The translations under genes were made by a program, and so were the position numbers. 6,713 bases of DNA from Clostridia bacterium (GTDB taxonomy: Bacteria > Bacillota_A > Clostridia > Christensenellales > Borkfalkiaceae): the NCBI GenBank assembly GCA_017399665.1, contig JAFQBR010000096.1, positions 1 to 6,713 on the forward strand. The letters are read 5' to 3'. Of this stretch, positions 6,143-6,713 are shown one piece after another (within the stretch, counting starts at the first letter, position 1; every line of letters begins with the position of its first letter). Below the pieces are notes generated by a model. It did no database searches and was not told the origin of the DNA. It saw only the letters and a list, made by a program, of their open reading frames with translations.

Positions 6143-6713
6143 CTAAATTTCGTATTCTTTTATACTTGCAAGCAATTTTTCTTTAACTTCTAAATTTTTT
6201 GCAAGTTTTACTCTTTCGGCATCAACTACTTGTTTAGGTGCTTTAGCGGCAAAACCAGGATTATTAAGTCTGCCCTCTGCAAAAGCGATATCTTTCTCAA
6301 CCTTTGCTAGCTCGCCTTTTAAACGTGCTATTTCCTGTTCAATATCAACAAGTTCACCAAGAGGAATGTAAATTTCGTAACCAGGTAGCATTACTGAAAG
6401 CACTTTTTCGTTAATATCTGATTTATTATCTACAAACTTAATTGATGAAACACCTGCAAGCTTTTCGATATATGAAGCTGTACGGTTAATAAGCTTTTTG
6501 TCTTCCGTAACAATGTAAACGTCTATTTTCTTTGACATAGGTGCATTAACTTGTGCACGGATATTTCTTAAGCCTTTAATTATATCCATAACTGTTTCGC
6601 AAGCAGCTCTATCTTTACGGTAAACAAATTTCTTATTGTATTTGGGGAATTCAGAAATCATAATACTTTCTTCAGCCCCAGGAATATTTAAGTAAATTTC
6701 CTCTGTAATAAAA
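6143..6713 (-). CDS. valS: Valyl-tRNA synthetase, C-terminal part, truncated by window edge
   Basis: The frame is open to the right edge (last complete codon 6710-6712), giving 189 visible C-terminal residues. The enzyme charges tRNA-Val with valine in the cytoplasm. Seen: FITEEIYLNIPG at visible residues 1-12, corresponding to the PFITEE-W segment near the end of the anticodon-binding domain. It is followed by ESIMISEFPKY, then the GLRNIRAQVNAPMSKKI stretch typical of ValRS. The C-terminal coiled-coil tRNA-binding arm covers about residues 121-189, with the conserved NNPGFAAKAP (150-159) and VVDAERVKL. The ATG at 6659-6661 is internal and not a start, because the reading frame and the homology both extend past it. 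The catalytic HIGH and KMSKS motifs lie outside the window. Confidence 0.96.
   Translation of the reverse strand, partial: FITEEIYLNIPGAEESIMISEFPKYNKKFVYRKDRAACETVMDIIKGLRNIRAQVNAPMSKKIDVYIVTEDKKLINRTASYIEKLAGVSSIKFVDNKSDINEKVLSVMLPGYEIYIPLGELVDIEQEIARLKGELAKVEKDIAFAEGRLNNPGFAAKAPKQVVDAERVKLAKNLEVKEKLLASIKEYEI

Noticed and set aside
5838..6186. Overlapping plus-strand open frames opposite the start of rnj and the valS tail
   Set aside because: They are antisense to well-supported RNase J motifs and cross a terminator; nothing supports translation.
1..6713. CRISPR array, tRNA or rRNA gene, insertion sequence, attachment site or riboswitch
   Set aside because: I saw no regularly spaced repeats, no tRNA-like cloverleaf, no transposase motifs or terminal inverted repeats, and no intergenic gap long enough for a typical riboswitch or T-box.

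Overview
The window looks like a piece of chromosome from a low-GC, endospore-forming Firmicute, most likely a member of the Clostridia. The evidence is the AT-rich coding sequence, an RNase J in place of RNase E, Gram-positive style Shine-Dalgarno sites (GGAG, AAGG), and a sporulation sigma factor with a SigK-type pro-sequence. I cannot place it more precisely from sequence alone.

Layout. Positions 2-1765 (+) hold the 3' part of a gene for a probably exported 5'-nucleotidase-type metallophosphoesterase, whose beginning lies left of the window. It converges on a minus-strand gene block, and the two meet at one bidirectional terminator (about 1770-1794). In its direction of transcription (right to left) the minus strand reads: the 3' end of valS (valyl-tRNA synthetase, running off the right edge), a rho-independent terminator, rnj (ribonuclease J), trmR-like (tRNA 5-hydroxyuridine methyltransferase, YrrM family), trhP-like (U32 family tRNA hydroxylase), a 58-nt gap with a candidate SigE/SigK-type promoter, and sigK. 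Every gap between genes is under 100 nt, so there is no large non-coding stretch.

How the genes work together. The trmR and trhP products are expected to act in sequence on U34 of tRNAs. The U32 protein makes 5-hydroxyuridine from a prephenate-derived pathway, and the methyltransferase turns it into 5-methoxyuridine. Their genes are 9 nt apart and follow rnj with no gap, so the three are probably one transcription unit for RNA metabolism. SigK lies behind this housekeeping unit but seems to have its own mother-cell promoter. ValRS is separated from rnj by a terminator.

I did not find a new defence, mobile or biosynthetic system. The window is mostly ordinary core genome. The points most worth a second look are the sporulation-type promoter before sigK, the strong C-before-G codon-context bias in NAY codons, the undescribed-looking beta-rich region ahead of the nucleotidase, and the lack of room for a normal promoter between the valS terminator and rnj.
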